A stretch of 64,000 bases of DNA from Planctomycetaceae bacterium (GCA_021732785.1 JAKFUG010000027.1:1-64000); one strand, 5' to 3'. Positions 14,893 through 24,039 are shown, counted from the first letter of the stretch. The notes: generated by a model from the sequence alone, not told the origin. A program made the numbers and translations.

Positions 14893-16177
14893 GATCTGCA
14901 TCCCCACGTTCGGCGACAAGGAAATCACGTGTGACCCGAAGTCCTTTGCCGACAACCAGCCGCCCCAGATCGCCGGCTGTCCCCGGCAGCATTACCGGGA
15001 GATACCGTCGGTCAGTTCCCTGCACGAAACCGGGCTGATGTTCGCAAAGACCTTCCACAATGACTTCGACGCGTTCGCCGATCTGCGTGTGATGATACCG
15101 TTCGGCAACGCGACGTTCCATCTGTTCCAGAATTTGTGCCCGGCGGGCGATCTCCGTTCCCGGAAGCTGCCCCGGCATGGTCGCCGCGGGAGTGCCCCGC
15201 CGCGGACTGAATGGGAAGACGTGGACCTTGATGAAGCCCATCCGCTCGCAGAACTCCAGCGTCTCAGCAAACTCTTCCTCGGTTTCTCCCGGGAAGCCAA
15301 CGATAACGTCCGTCGAAAATGTTGGGTTTTCCAGCCGGTCACGCATGTTTTGCAGCGTTTCGGCGAACCGTTCCGCGGTGTAGCGCCGCCGCATTCGTCG
15401 CAAAACCGACGTCGATCCGCTTTGCAGCGCGGGATGAAAGTGCGGGCAAAGATGTTCGCTGCGGCCCGCCACTTCGATCAGGTCGTCCGTCACTTCCGCG
15501 GCTTCAATGCTCGACAGCCGCATCCGCCAATTTCCGGGAATTCGATCCAGACGTTCGATGAGATGGCTCAGCCGAAACGGCGCGAGTCCGGACTTCACGC
15601 GACTGGAATCGACGCCGTAGTGACCGACATGCACGCCGGTCAGCACGATTTCCTGATGACCGTGCGCGAGCAGTCGGCGGACTTCGGCTTCAATTTCGTC
15701 CGCCGGACGGCTGAGCAGATTCGGTCGCACCTGCGGGATGATACAGTAGCTACAACGCAGAATGCAGCCGTCCTGGACTTTGACGTAAGCCCGTTTGCGG
15801 CCGGGAAATCGTGAGATCCCCGCCGGCATGTCGTACAGACCGTGACGAGCCAGAATATCCGGCAGCTCGCGTTTGTCGGTAACGACTTCAAAGACGCCGG
15901 GCAGTTTGCGGACGGCGTCGGGATCGCGCGTCGCATAGCAGCCCATCACCAGCGTCCGGGACTGCGGGTTCTGCCTGGCGAGCTGGCGAATCACCTGCCG
16001 CGACCGCGAATCGCCGTTGTTGGTCACCGTGCAGGTATTGACGACGCATAAATCGGCCGGTTCGTCTTCGGCGGCTTCGCGATAGCCATTCCGTTCGAGG
16101 GTTTCTTTGACCAACTGCGTCTCGTACTGGTTGACTTTGCAACCCAGCGTGACGAGTCGGCAGGTCCGCTGGTCCAT
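14852..16177 (-). CDS. mtaB: tRNA t6A37 methylthiotransferase MtaB
   Basis: 441 aa, typical length. N-terminal UPF0004 domain with cluster ligands Cys13, Cys49 and Cys80; radical-SAM motif CILRCSYC with Cys138, Cys142 and Cys145; C-terminal TRAM-like region (about 365-425). It adds a methylthio group to t6A at position 37 of ANN-decoding tRNAs using two [4Fe-4S] clusters. LGCKVNQYET and HFHPALQSGS distinguish MtaB from MiaB and RimO. Its last ~40 nt overlap the start of the STAS gene. Confidence 0.93.
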   Translation of the reverse strand: MDQRTCRLVTLGCKVNQYETQLVKETLERNGYREAAEDEPADLCVVNTCTVTNNGDSRSRQVIRQLARQNPQSRTLVMGCYATRDPDAVRKLPGVFEVVTDKRELPDILARHGLYDMPAGISRFPGRKRAYVKVQDGCILRCSYCIIPQVRPNLLSRPADEIEAEVRRLLAHGHQEIVLTGVHVGHYGVDSSRVKSGLAPFRLSHLIERLDRIPGNWRMRLSSIEAAEVTDDLIEVAGRSEHLCPHFHPALQSGSTSVLRRMRRRYTAERFAETLQNMRDRLENPTFSTDVIVGFPGETEEEFAETLEFCERMGFIKVHVFPFSPRRGTPAATMPGQLPGTEIARRAQILEQMERRVAERYHHTQIGERVEVIVEGLCEHQPGFVQGTDRRYLPVMLPGTAGDLGRLVVGKGLRVTRDFLVAERGDADHVSRRISGGISDG

Positions 16178-16213
16178 GATAACGCCGTGTCCGATGCGGT
16201 CTGTTTTGAAAAA

Positions 16214-16241
16214 AGCCCCGCCATAGCGATGGCGGGGCTTC
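16214..16241 (-). terminator. Rho-independent terminator after the disordered-protein gene
   Basis: Perfect 12-bp stem (16214-16225, 16230-16241) with a 4-nt loop. On the minus strand it is followed by six T in all (four beyond the stem), 28 nt past the stop at 16269. It separates this gene from mtaB. Confidence 0.85.
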
Positions 16242-16268
16242 CTGATCCTGTTCGTCTTTCAGCCGATG

Positions 16269-17750
16269 TCACGAATTCGGCGGAGCATCATTGCGCGGAC
16301 GCCGCGCCGGTGGTCGACGACCGCGGTTCCCGCCTTGATCGCGCCCTCCCCTGCCCCGCGAATCACCGCCGGGAGGAGCTTTGACGAGGTACGAAATCGC
16401 TTCATCCCATGTCGGGACATCATCGTAACTCACCCGTTGAATCGGCTCGCCATCCTCTTCGTCATCGAAGACTTCGTCGAAGTGCGATGCCGCGGGTTCG
16501 ACGGCAACCGGTTTCCGCGGGCTGCGTTCAACGAGTTCTTCCTCGTCATCCCCCTCTTCATCATCTTCGTCGTCATCAGAGGACTGTGCGCGGACGGGAG
16601 CCCCTTCCGCGGCGGGGCTTCCGGGTCGACGACGGCGGCGACGACGACGGCGACGCGGGCGCTCCTCACCGTCACCCGACTCGGCATCCTCAGCCGAGCG
16701 TTCTTCCGTCCCTGGCTCGTCATCGTCTGCGCGAATTTCGGCGGATTCTTCATCGTCCAAGTCGTCCGTCGGTTCATTCTCACCAACGGTGGCTTCCGCA
16801 CGCTCGCCTGAAGAGCGACCACGGCGACGACGGCGTCGGCGACGCTTCGGTGGGCCCCGTTCTTCGCCATCGTCATCCTGGGCTTCGGAGTCGCCTCTTT
16901 CGGCCTGCTCGTCATTCAATCCAGAGTCGAAATCATCATCGTCCAGGCGCTCGGAAACAGCGCGGGCCACAGATTGCGGCGCTTCCGGTTCCGACTCCCA
17001 ATCGGCATCGAGATCGACCTGCTCTTCATCCAGACCGGAACCAAACTCGTCATCGCTGACGGGCTTCTTTTTCACCGGCGGACGGCTTCGCCCCTGAGGT
17101 GCGGGGGACTTGGCTTCCGTCGTCGGCTTTGGAGGACCGGCCGGTCGACGTGGACGATCGGTTTGACTTCGAGGTTCGGCACTGCGGGGTTCGGCACCTT
17201 CGCGACGCGGTGCTGCCGGTTTTGCTTCTGTCGATTCGGCCAGCGGCTTTTCCGAACGACGTGGTTCTTCGCGCGGAGGCCGGGGACGCTCACCCCGGGG
17301 AGCCGCATCACGCCCGCCTCGGCCACGTGGCGGCCGACCGCCTCCACCACCGCCCTGACGTCCGCGATCATCGCTGGTGGTCCGTTCCGCGGATTGCCCC
17401 CCTTCGGATCGCTTTTCACGGGCGCGATCACCCTCGTTCCAGTCCCAGGTTTCGAGCGCGTCCCAGTATTCATCCCGTTCGGGTTCGGAGCCCTCGACAG
17501 CGGCTTCTTCCTCTTCCGCGTCGCCATCTTCGTCGTCCGTAAGCTCTTCATCAAAAGAGACTTCCGGCTCGGGCAGTTTCACTTTCGGAGTTTCTGCCAC
17601 CACCGGCGCGGGCGGCGGCAGTGCCGGCTTTTCGGCTTCCGCAAAATCGAAATCGTCCTGTGGGCCGAGATCGATTCCGAAGAGGTCGGAGGCCAGTTTT
17701 CCCCAGGAATCATCATCCCTGGGAGCTGGGGTCAATGAAGATCGATCCAT
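16269..17750 (-). CDS. Large intrinsically disordered Asp/Glu- and Arg-rich protein with RGG repeats
   Basis: 493 aa from the ATG giving MDRSSLTPAP. Nearly the whole protein is low complexity: acidic blocks alternate with Pro/Arg-rich stretches and two poly-Arg runs (8 to 10 Arg). It contains RGRGG-type motifs and ends with an RGG/Pro tail. The only ordered-looking parts are the N-terminus (WGKLASDLFGIDLG) and a C-terminal motif VPTWDEAISYLV preceding the tail, which I recall as conserved in planctomycete homologues. The composition suggests an RNA-binding scaffold, comparable to the disordered arm of RNase E. It is transcribed alone and has its own terminator. Confidence 0.65.
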   Translation of the reverse strand: MDRSSLTPAPRDDDSWGKLASDLFGIDLGPQDDFDFAEAEKPALPPPAPVVAETPKVKLPEPEVSFDEELTDDEDGDAEEEEAAVEGSEPERDEYWDALETWDWNEGDRAREKRSEGGQSAERTTSDDRGRQGGGGGGRPPRGRGGRDAAPRGERPRPPREEPRRSEKPLAESTEAKPAAPRREGAEPRSAEPRSQTDRPRRPAGPPKPTTEAKSPAPQGRSRPPVKKKPVSDDEFGSGLDEEQVDLDADWESEPEAPQSVARAVSERLDDDDFDSGLNDEQAERGDSEAQDDDGEERGPPKRRRRRRRRGRSSGERAEATVGENEPTDDLDDEESAEIRADDDEPGTEERSAEDAESGDGEERPRRRRRRRRRRPGSPAAEGAPVRAQSSDDDEDDEEGDDEEELVERSPRKPVAVEPAASHFDEVFDDEEDGEPIQRVSYDDVPTWDEAISYLVKAPPGGDSRGRGGRDQGGNRGRRPPARRPRNDAPPNS

Positions 17751-17968
17751 AACGGGATTCAGCACTTGCGAGGACAAAAACACCGGCAGTCAAACAGACT
17801 CGACCGGACAAATTGGCTAAGCCTCCACTATGCCGACTTCCGTCCCATTCTGCAATGGCGTGTTTGGCAGTCCGAGCGGCCCGATTTGTTCCCTCGCTAT
17901 GAGGTGAGTGGCGCGATAGAACAGAAACGGTGCTGTCCGCAGCGTTCACTGCCGTGGGAATCCGTCCG

Positions 17969-18877
17969 ATGCGCTTCACGTCGATTTTTCTGCTCGCGAT
18001 GTTGATGTTCGCCCCTTCGGTATGGGCGCAGCGAAACTATCCGCCGCAGTTCACGGACGCCGACACCCATGTTTACAAGACCATCGGCGAGACCAAGCTC
18101 AAATTGTACGTCTTCAAGCCACAGGGACATCAACCGAGCGATCACCGCCCGGCGATGGTGTTCTTCTTTGGCGGCGGGTGGACGAACGGGTCGCCGACGC
18201 AGTTCGAACAGCAGTGCCGATATCTGGCTTCCCGCGGGATGGTGGCGATCACCGCCGATTACCGCGTGGCGAGTCGGCAGCAGGCGAAAGTCGTCGAATG
18301 TGTGAAGGACGCAAAATCGGCAGTCCGCTGGGTCCGCGGGCATGCGAGCGAACTGGGAATCGATCCGGAAAAGATCGTCGCCAGTGGCGGTTCGGCCGGA
18401 GGACACATCGCGGCTTGCACCGGTGTCCTGACCGAATTCGACGAACCAAACGAAGACCACGCCGTCAGTTCACGACCGAATGCGATGGTGCTGTTCAACC
18501 CCGCGGTCTCCTTCAAGTCGGGGAAATTGGAAGCGGACAAAAAACGGGCCGAAGAACTCGCCGGGCGCACCGGTGTCCCACCCGAACAGATTTCGCCGGC
18601 GGAGCACGTCGCGAAAGACCTGCCACCCACGTTGATTCTGATCGGGACGAAAGATTTTCTGATCGACGGTAATCACGAGTTCGTCGACAAAATGAAAGCC
18701 GCCGGAAATCGGTGTGAACTCGATCTCTACGACGGCCGCGAACACGGCTTCTTCAACTACGGCCGCGGCAACAATCGCGACTTCCGCGCGACCACGGCGT
18801 CAATGGACCGTTTTCTGGCATCGCTGGGATATGTGCAGGGAGCGCCGTCCGTCGAAGCATTTTTTGCCAGGGAATAA
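17969..18877 (+). CDS. Secreted alpha/beta-hydrolase (BD-FAE/carboxylesterase-like)
   Basis: 302 aa from an ATG that begins a signal peptide ending SVWAQ. The core has an oxyanion-hole motif FFFGGGWTNG (HGG replaced by FGG), the nucleophile elbow ASGGSAGGH (Ser in GGSAGG), an Asp in LILIGTKDFLI and a His in DGREHGFFNYG near the C-terminus, giving a complete Ser-Asp-His triad. Such periplasmic esterases deacetylate polysaccharides or cleave feruloyl esters; planctomycetes encode many. Substrate unknown. It stands 64 nt before the nitroreductase gene, possibly co-transcribed. Confidence 0.8.
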   Translation: MRFTSIFLLAMLMFAPSVWAQRNYPPQFTDADTHVYKTIGETKLKLYVFKPQGHQPSDHRPAMVFFFGGGWTNGSPTQFEQQCRYLASRGMVAITADYRVASRQQAKVVECVKDAKSAVRWVRGHASELGIDPEKIVASGGSAGGHIAACTGVLTEFDEPNEDHAVSSRPNAMVLFNPAVSFKSGKLEADKKRAEELAGRTGVPPEQISPAEHVAKDLPPTLILIGTKDFLIDGNHEFVDKMKAAGNRCELDLYDGREHGFFNYGRGNNRDFRATTASMDRFLASLGYVQGAPSVEAFFARE

Positions 18878-18941
18878 TCGAACGCGGCGGATAGAATCAG
18901 TGCGTCCGCGCTCCCCTGCCCTTTCAAAAAAGTGTTGTTGA

Positions 18942-19547
18942 ATGCAAAAGCCCATTGAATCATCGTTCCCGCTGACCGATCTCATTCGCGAACGGTGGAG
19001 TCCGCTCGCGTTTTCGGAAAAGCGCATCTCGCCGGAGATTTTGGGCAGTCTCTTCGAAGCGGCGCGGTGGGCACCGTCGTCGTTCAATGAGCAACCGTGG
19101 GTGTTTCTCGTGGCGACACAGGATCAACCCGAAGAATTTCGTCGCATGGCGAGTTGCCTCGTGGAAGCCAACCGCGTCTGGGCTCAACGGGCCTATTGCC
19201 TCGCCATCTCCTGCACGCGACTGGAATTCGCAAGGAACGGCAAACCGAACCGGCATGCCTACCACGATGTCGGCCTCGCGACGCAAAATCTCATTCTGCA
19301 AGCGGAATCCCAAGGCATTGCCTGCCACCCGATGGCGGGTTTCGATCCGCTTGCTGCCCGGGAACTCTTTCAGATTCCGACAACGCATGATGCCGTCGCG
19401 GCGATCGCCATCGGTTACATGGCTGAGAATCTGCTCGGTCTCGATGAAGCATTGAAGCAGCGGGAACTCGGACCGCGGGTTCGTAAGCCCTTAACTGACA
19501 CCGTGTTCACTGGAACGTGGGGCCGCTTTGCCGGTCCGTTCGGCTGA
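18942..19547 (+). CDS. Nitroreductase-family flavoprotein
   Basis: 201 aa. RWSPLAFSEKRISPEILGSLFEAARWAPSSFN holds the FMN phosphate-binding Arg/Ser pattern, and AYHDVGLATQNLILQAESQGIACHPMAGFD is the second flavin/dimer block of the family. It is a dimeric FMN enzyme of the cytoplasm that reduces nitroaromatics, quinones or similar electrophiles with NAD(P)H; the physiological substrate cannot be read from sequence. It lies in a short plus-strand run with the esterase before it and a thioredoxin-fold protein after it. Confidence 0.85.
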   Translation: MQKPIESSFPLTDLIRERWSPLAFSEKRISPEILGSLFEAARWAPSSFNEQPWVFLVATQDQPEEFRRMASCLVEANRVWAQRAYCLAISCTRLEFARNGKPNRHAYHDVGLATQNLILQAESQGIACHPMAGFDPLAARELFQIPTTHDAVAAIAIGYMAENLLGLDEALKQRELGPRVRKPLTDTVFTGTWGRFAGPFG

Positions 19548-19644
19548 ACAGCGTCTGAAGGGACGGATCAGGCAGAGTTTCCCGCGCGGTTATGCCGATA
19601 ATTCCAATACGCTCGGATCCCCCGATTGGCGTAAAGGAACTGGC

Positions 19645-20115
19645 ATGGACCGTCGCCGCTTTGTCGCAACCGTGCTCGGAGGCCTCGGCCTGTACAGTCT
19701 TTCTACGCAGCCTGCGCTTGCGTTGCCGTTCACCCCGAAGATCAAGTGGCAGAGCGACTTGAAGACGGCCTACCGCATCGGAAAAACGCAGGACAAGCCA
19801 CTGCTGATTCTCTTCAGCGCATCCTGGTGTACCTATTGTCACAAGCTGATTCGCGAATCGCTGGGTGATAAAGCGATGGTGGAATTCGTCGAGTCGCAGT
19901 TTGTGCCGGTGCTGCTCGACTTCGACAAAGACAACAAGATCGCCAAGATTCTGGAAGTCGAATCGCTACCCTGCACGGTGATCTTATCCCCTCAGGCCGA
20001 TCTGCTGCTGCAGAAGAACGGCTTTCAGAAGTCCGCGGCCTATCGGGAAACCTTGCAGTCGGCACTCGACAAGCGCGATGAGCTGATCCAGCAAGCCCGT
20101 GCTATGGCGAAGTGA
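19645..20115 (+). CDS. Exported thioredoxin-fold protein (CxxC)
   Basis: 156 aa from the ATG with AAAGGA upstream. MDRRRFVATVLGGLGLYSL has an RRRF twin-arginine-like start and a hydrophobic core ending ALA, so export by Tat or Sec is likely. Mature part: FSASWCTYCHKLIRES with the CTYC redox pair and a cis-Pro region ESLPCTVIL. It resembles DUF255/thioredoxin-like disulfide proteins (one-domain form). It may reduce or oxidise disulfides in the envelope. It ends 19 nt from the convergent MBOAT gene. Confidence 0.75.
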   Translation: MDRRRFVATVLGGLGLYSLSTQPALALPFTPKIKWQSDLKTAYRIGKTQDKPLLILFSASWCTYCHKLIRESLGDKAMVEFVESQFVPVLLDFDKDNKIAKILEVESLPCTVILSPQADLLLQKNGFQKSAAYRETLQSALDKRDELIQQARAMAK

Positions 20116-20134
20116 TTCGCCGCATTTACCCGGT

Positions 20135-21556
20135 TCAGAACTGAAAATAAATAAACGGCTGCGGCCCGCCGCTGTTGAACACAATGATCATGACCGCGGC
20201 AATGGCATACCCCAGGCATTTCAAGGGGAGCGGAAGCGGAGCGAGTCGCTCAAAGGGATCGCCCCTGCGACCGACGTACTGCATCATCCAGCTTCCCGCA
20301 ATCACCAGCATCGCCGCCATCTGAGCCGCGGTGATCAACGCCGGCATCCGCTGACAGGTTAATGCCTGAGCGTAAGCGGAGATGTCCGCAAGAGTGGCCG
20401 CACGGAACACCACCCATGCCGCCAGCACTCCGACCATGACAATCGCGCGATGCACAATCAGTCGCGCGGTGGAAAATGTTTGCTGCGGCGTGACACGACG
20501 CATTCCCAGCAGGCGTTCGATCAGCAAGAACGATCCGTGCATGGCGCCCCAGATGACAAAGTTCCAGGCAGCACCATGCCACAGCCCTCCCAGCACCATG
20601 ACCAGCATCAGGTTCCGCGCCACTCCCCATTGCGTCGGCATGCGATTGCCGCCTAAGGGCACGTAGAGATAATCACGGAGCCATGTCGACAGTGAGATAT
20701 GCCAGCGCCGCCAGAAGTCCGAGAAGCTGTCGGCGGTGTACGGCAAATTGAAATTGTCCGGGATGTGGTAGCCCATCAACCGGGAGCAACCGATCGCCAC
20801 ATCGGAATACCCACTGAAGTCAAAATAGATTTGAAACGCAAACGCAAACAACCCGAGCCACGCTTCCACGCCGTTCGCCGCAGCGGGATGGCTGAACGCG
20901 ATATCGACATGGCTCGCTAACAATCCGTCGGCCAGCACAATCTTTTTGAGCAGGCCGCGAAAGATCAGCGCGACCGATCGTTCAAAAACGGTGGCATCCA
21001 CCATCGGACGCTGGGCGATCTGCGGCACAAAGTCTGCGGCGCGAACAATCGGCCCCGCGATGAGCTGCGGAAAATACGTGACATAAAACGCGAATCGTAA
21101 CCACGACCGTTCTGCGGGAAGGTCTCCTCGATAGACGTCGATCGTGTAGCTCATCGTCTGAAACGTGTAGAACGAAATCCCCACCGGCAGTACCACTCGC
21201 AGCGGCGGCCACGACACATTCCATCCGGCAAACTGTCCCAGCGAGATCAACATCTCACTGAAGAATCCGCCGTATTTGAAATAGGCGAGCAGCCCCAGAT
21301 TGCCACAGAGCGATGCTGCCAGATACAACTTCCGGGCGCGTGGCGAACGGCTGTCGGCGATGCCGATGCCGCACAGGTAATCGATCTGCGTGGAGATCAA
21401 CAACCAGACAATTTGCCAGCCGTTGTTGCTCACATAGAAATAAAGACTGGCCAGCAACAGCATCCAGAGTCGGAGACGCGGCCGTTCAACGAGCCACCAA
21501 CTGGCATGGCAGACCACCAGAAAAAAAACGAGGTACTCGCACGAATTGAACAGCAT
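20135..21556 (-). CDS. MBOAT O-acyltransferase (AlgI-like)
   Basis: 473 aa with about ten hydrophobic helices. The conserved MBOAT histidine is in [15 protein letters not shown], and the family's [22 protein letters not shown] block is present. These enzymes pass an acetyl group across the membrane to a periplasmic SGNH partner that O-acetylates an exopolysaccharide such as alginate. The gene directly downstream of the SGNH-type gene (31 nt gap) makes that pairing likely. The polymer is unknown; no glycosyltransferase for it is adjacent. Confidence 0.9.
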   Translation of the reverse strand: MLFNSCEYLVFFLVVCHASWWLVERPRLRLWMLLLASLYFYVSNNGWQIVWLLISTQIDYLCGIGIADSRSPRARKLYLAASLCGNLGLLAYFKYGGFFSEMLISLGQFAGWNVSWPPLRVVLPVGISFYTFQTMSYTIDVYRGDLPAERSWLRFAFYVTYFPQLIAGPIVRAADFVPQIAQRPMVDATVFERSVALIFRGLLKKIVLADGLLASHVDIAFSHPAAANGVEAWLGLFAFAFQIYFDFSGYSDVAIGCSRLMGYHIPDNFNLPYTADSFSDFWRRWHISLSTWLRDYLYVPLGGNRMPTQWGVARNLMLVMVLGGLWHGAAWNFVIWGAMHGSFLLIERLLGMRRVTPQQTFSTARLIVHRAIVMVGVLAAWVVFRAATLADISAYAQALTCQRMPALITAAQMAAMLVIAGSWMMQYVGRRGDPFERLAPLPLPLKCLGYAIAAVMIIVFNSGGPQPFIYFQF

Positions 21557-21587
21557 GACCTGAATTCGATCCTAAAATCGGAAAGGG

Positions 21588-22784
21588 TCAATTCCGCCGT
21601 TCGTTTGATTTCGGATGAATGTAAGGGGCCAGCGCGTCGGACATCCGTCGCGAGTACCGTTCGATTCCTTCGTGATTCAAGTGGTTGTAGTCGAAGTAAT
21701 CCGCGTCAACAAGCGACGCGGTCTCGGCGGCGACCCAGCGGAATCCATGAGCCTCGACGGCTTCCCGTGCATCGCGATTGATAAACGCCCGCTCGGCCCG
21801 CGCCGCGGCTTTGTTGCGGTAGACATACGGCGCTTCCGGGATCGCATTCACGATCACCCGGACATGATGCCGCTCAAATAAATCCAGGATCGCGAGAAAC
21901 GTCTGCCAGTACGCGGGGTCGGGCTGATAACTCGGATCATCCCGCTTATTAGCGTGTTGTTGCGCTAACTCCGTAATATGCGCCGCCTGTTGTCGGCGAA
22001 AGAACTCACGATCGAGCTCATAGCGGCAATAGGCCCCATCCCGGTTTACGACGGCAACGGATGTAACATTGTTCGTCTGCGGGTCGCGCAGGATCTCGAT
22101 CGTCGACACAAGCGGATCGGCACGCAATCGCAGCAACAGCTCCGCAAGCTCTTTTTCGACGCGATCGTTGTGCATCCCTGCCGATATGGAATTCGCCGAT
22201 TGTTTCTCCGACGAAGTCCATCGAATCACCGGAATCTGCCCCCAGGCCTGCAGTTTTGCCAAGAGCACCACCGGCCAATGATGCGTCGCAAACCGGACGA
22301 GATTCGGCGACAGTTCCCGCCAGCGGTATCCCCATGTCAGATAGCGGGACACATTGGCAAAGCCAACCGGATACGCATCGCGAATCTGCCGGTCGGCTCC
22401 AATGGGATCAAAGTTCCCCGAACCAATTGACCACACGACCGTGGTGGACGGCGGAATGTCCGCGACCAGATCGGCGATCGCCGGATATTGGGTTGGAAAC
22501 CAGTGCGCAAAGATCGACAGGTTATACGACCGCGTTCCCAATAACGGGTCGATCTCGCTGGGATGCAGCCCGCAATACGTCCGGCTGTCACCCAGGAAGA
22601 TCACATCAAAATCGGACGCATGGCGGCGATAGTATTCCGCCTTTTGCATCGGACTGCCGCTCGGCAACGGCCGCCGCGACCGCCATTCCAGATAACCCCA
22701 CAGGCCAAAATGGAACAGGATCAGATACGATCCGAACCACAGGTAATATGCCCGCACGGTCTTGACGACAGAGGGATCCGACAT
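21588..22784 (-). CDS. Membrane-anchored SGNH-type protein, AlgJ/DltD-like partner of MBOAT
   Basis: 398 aa. An N-terminal transmembrane helix (about residues 12-30) is followed by an extracytoplasmic domain. FLGDSRTYCGLHPSEID (about 59-75) holds the GDS catalytic-Ser block, and DYFDYNHLNHEGIERY near the C-terminus holds the Asp-His block of the SGNH fold. This is the arrangement of acyltransfer partners that take the acyl group delivered by an MBOAT protein. First gene of a two-gene operon with the MBOAT gene. Which polymer it modifies cannot be told. Confidence 0.75.
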   Translation of the reverse strand: MSDPSVVKTVRAYYLWFGSYLILFHFGLWGYLEWRSRRPLPSGSPMQKAEYYRRHASDFDVIFLGDSRTYCGLHPSEIDPLLGTRSYNLSIFAHWFPTQYPAIADLVADIPPSTTVVWSIGSGNFDPIGADRQIRDAYPVGFANVSRYLTWGYRWRELSPNLVRFATHHWPVVLLAKLQAWGQIPVIRWTSSEKQSANSISAGMHNDRVEKELAELLLRLRADPLVSTIEILRDPQTNNVTSVAVVNRDGAYCRYELDREFFRRQQAAHITELAQQHANKRDDPSYQPDPAYWQTFLAILDLFERHHVRVIVNAIPEAPYVYRNKAAARAERAFINRDAREAVEAHGFRWVAAETASLVDADYFDYNHLNHEGIERYSRRMSDALAPYIHPKSNERRN

Positions 22785-22905
22785 GCCGCGATTTCAATAC
22801 GAACAGCCGATTGTCCAGACCGCTTGTTCCGTCTGGAGAGCCCGTCCCTATCGTACACGCTCATGGGCCATCGCTCCACTCGACGAATGACGTCGCGCCG
22901 CTCAT

Positions 22906-23154
22906 TTACCGGCGGCGAAGTCGCTGGCGAGGCGTCGATGCCGGGACGTAATAGCGGACAGTGGTCTGTGGTCGCACGACCGCCGTCTGTTGACGATGCG
23001 TCCGCTCCCATTCCATCGACCCGTAGTTGATGCCGCTGAGGTTATAGCTCTTGTACGGATTCTGGGGACTGATCGGATCGGCGTGCGCGAAACGCACCCC
23101 GAACAACATCGCCCCGAACACCACCAATAGCGAACACAGCTGTTGTCGCGTCAT
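22906..23154 (-). CDS. Small secreted protein, 82 aa
   Basis: Starts at an ATG with AAAGGA upstream and begins with a clear signal peptide (LCSLLVVFGAMLFGVRFAHA). The mature ~55 residues contain DPISPQNPYKSYNLSGINYGSMEWER, a motif I recall from small planctomycete proteins, followed by a basic Arg-rich tail. No function is known. It is monocistronic, between the SGNH operon and a repeat-rich gap. Confidence 0.6.
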   Translation of the reverse strand: MTRQQLCSLLVVFGAMLFGVRFAHADPISPQNPYKSYNLSGINYGSMEWERTHRQQTAVVRPQTTVRYYVPASTPRQRLRRR

Positions 23155-23281
23155 GATCCATCCTTTCAAACTATCCACATCCGAACGAACGCATGCGCAT
23201 TCTATTCGCGACCAACGCCGCATTCGCGGAAATGTCGAGAACGTCAGGATGGACAAAAAATCGTGCCACTGTTTCGTCCGC

Positions 23282-23329
23282 GAAGCCGTGTCTTCGAGCG
23301 CTACCCGAAACACTCAAAGACACGGCTTC
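23282..23329. repeat. 17-bp inverted repeat
   Basis: Arms 23282-23298 and 23313-23329 (core GCCGTGTCTT), one mismatch, 14-nt loop. It stands 10 nt from the larger palindrome at 23339-23453, outside any gene. Confidence 0.6.
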
Positions 23330-23338
23330 TCCGAAGGC

Positions 23339-23453
23339 GGGTGGCCCAGACGTCGCTTTGGACGTCTGGGTTTACAAGAGGATTCTGTGTTGCGAGTCTG
23401 GTAATCTCAACCTCTTGTGAACCCAGACGCTCAGAGCAGCGTCTGGGCCACCC
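23339..23453. repeat. 43-bp inverted repeat with internally palindromic arms (MITE/REP-like)
   Basis: Arms 23339-23381 and 23411-23453 match at 37 of 43 positions. Each arm itself contains CCCAGACG and CGTCTGGG as an inner hairpin, so the element folds as two hairpins or one long one. The ends read GGGTGGCCC. No gene lies inside. The differences between the arms fall in the inner hairpin loops, as expected if pairing is maintained. Confidence 0.65.
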
Positions 23454-23473
23454 TGCCGTTCGACAGATCGGGT

Positions 23474-23797
23474 CTATTGTATCCTTCCACTCGCAAGCAC
23501 TTCTACGCCGAGCGTGCTGAGGAGCCGGTCGATCTCGGTGGTGTCGAGGGACCCTTCGCCTTGCAGGAAATGGGCGAGGCGTTGCAAATCGACGTGGGCT
23601 TCGTCGGCCAGCAGTGACACGGGGCGGCCACCCTGGCGAACACAACGGCGGACGAAACCGCTGAACGAGTCTTCCGCCGCCGCGGCCGCGGACTTGGCGA
23701 GCGTGAGTTCGATCTGCACCCGATCAACCTCGGCAGCGGACTGTTCCCACAACGCGTGCATCTCCGGCGAGGCGAGCCGTAAGGTGGGTTCGGTCAT
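23474..23797 (-). CDS. XRE-like helix-turn-helix antitoxin
   Basis: 107 aa from the ATG giving MTEPTLRLA, which overlaps the stop of the upstream toxin-like gene as ATGA. Residues 1-50 form a helical Ala-rich region. About 58-100 read as an HTH: VSLLADEAHVDLQRLAHFLQGEGSLDTTEIDRLL, with the LLADEA-type first helix and RLAHFLQGE recognition helix of the XRE group. With the small gene before it, this is the layout of a type II toxin-antitoxin operon with the toxin first, as in HigBA-type modules. It presumably represses its own operon. Confidence 0.6.
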   Translation of the reverse strand: MTEPTLRLASPEMHALWEQSAAEVDRVQIELTLAKSAAAAAEDSFSGFVRRCVRQGGRPVSLLADEAHVDLQRLAHFLQGEGSLDTTEIDRLLSTLGVEVLASGRIQ

Positions 23798-24039
23798 TCG
23801 TTCCCTTTCGTCGGTTCGTACACGGTAACCGGAAGGATGGTCACGCGATCTACCTTGCGGAAGATGCAGACAAGATACCGGCCCGAACCCGTCTTTCCTG
23901 CCACCATATCGGACCACGAATCACTGACATCGAAGGCACGGGCGGCCTTCACGACTTCCTCGAATTCTTCCGGCGTCACATGATTCTGAGCGAGATGCTC
24001 CACATTGTGTTCGTACCAGAAAAAATCGAACCAAGCCAT
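23794..24039 (-). CDS. Small toxin-like protein of a toxin-antitoxin pair
   Basis: 81 aa. FDFFWYEHNVEHLAQNHVTPEEFEEVVKAA followed by beta strands (GRYLVCIFRKVDRVTILPVTVYEP) resembles the BrnT-type/RelE-like fold: a helix at the front and a four-stranded sheet ending in a conserved 'V..YEP' tail. Members are mRNA endonucleases. Catalytic residues cannot be fixed. It overlaps the HTH gene by 4 nt, which gives coupled, toxin-first expression. Confidence 0.55.
   Translation of the reverse strand: MAWFDFFWYEHNVEHLAQNHVTPEEFEEVVKAARAFDVSDSWSDMVAGKTGSGRYLVCIFRKVDRVTILPVTVYEPTKGNE

Noticed and set aside
16974-17738. Plus-strand open frames opposite the Arg/Asp-rich protein gene.
   Set aside because: Low-complexity GC-rich DNA leaves all frames open. 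The minus frame has a start, terminator and conserved end motif, so it is the coding one.
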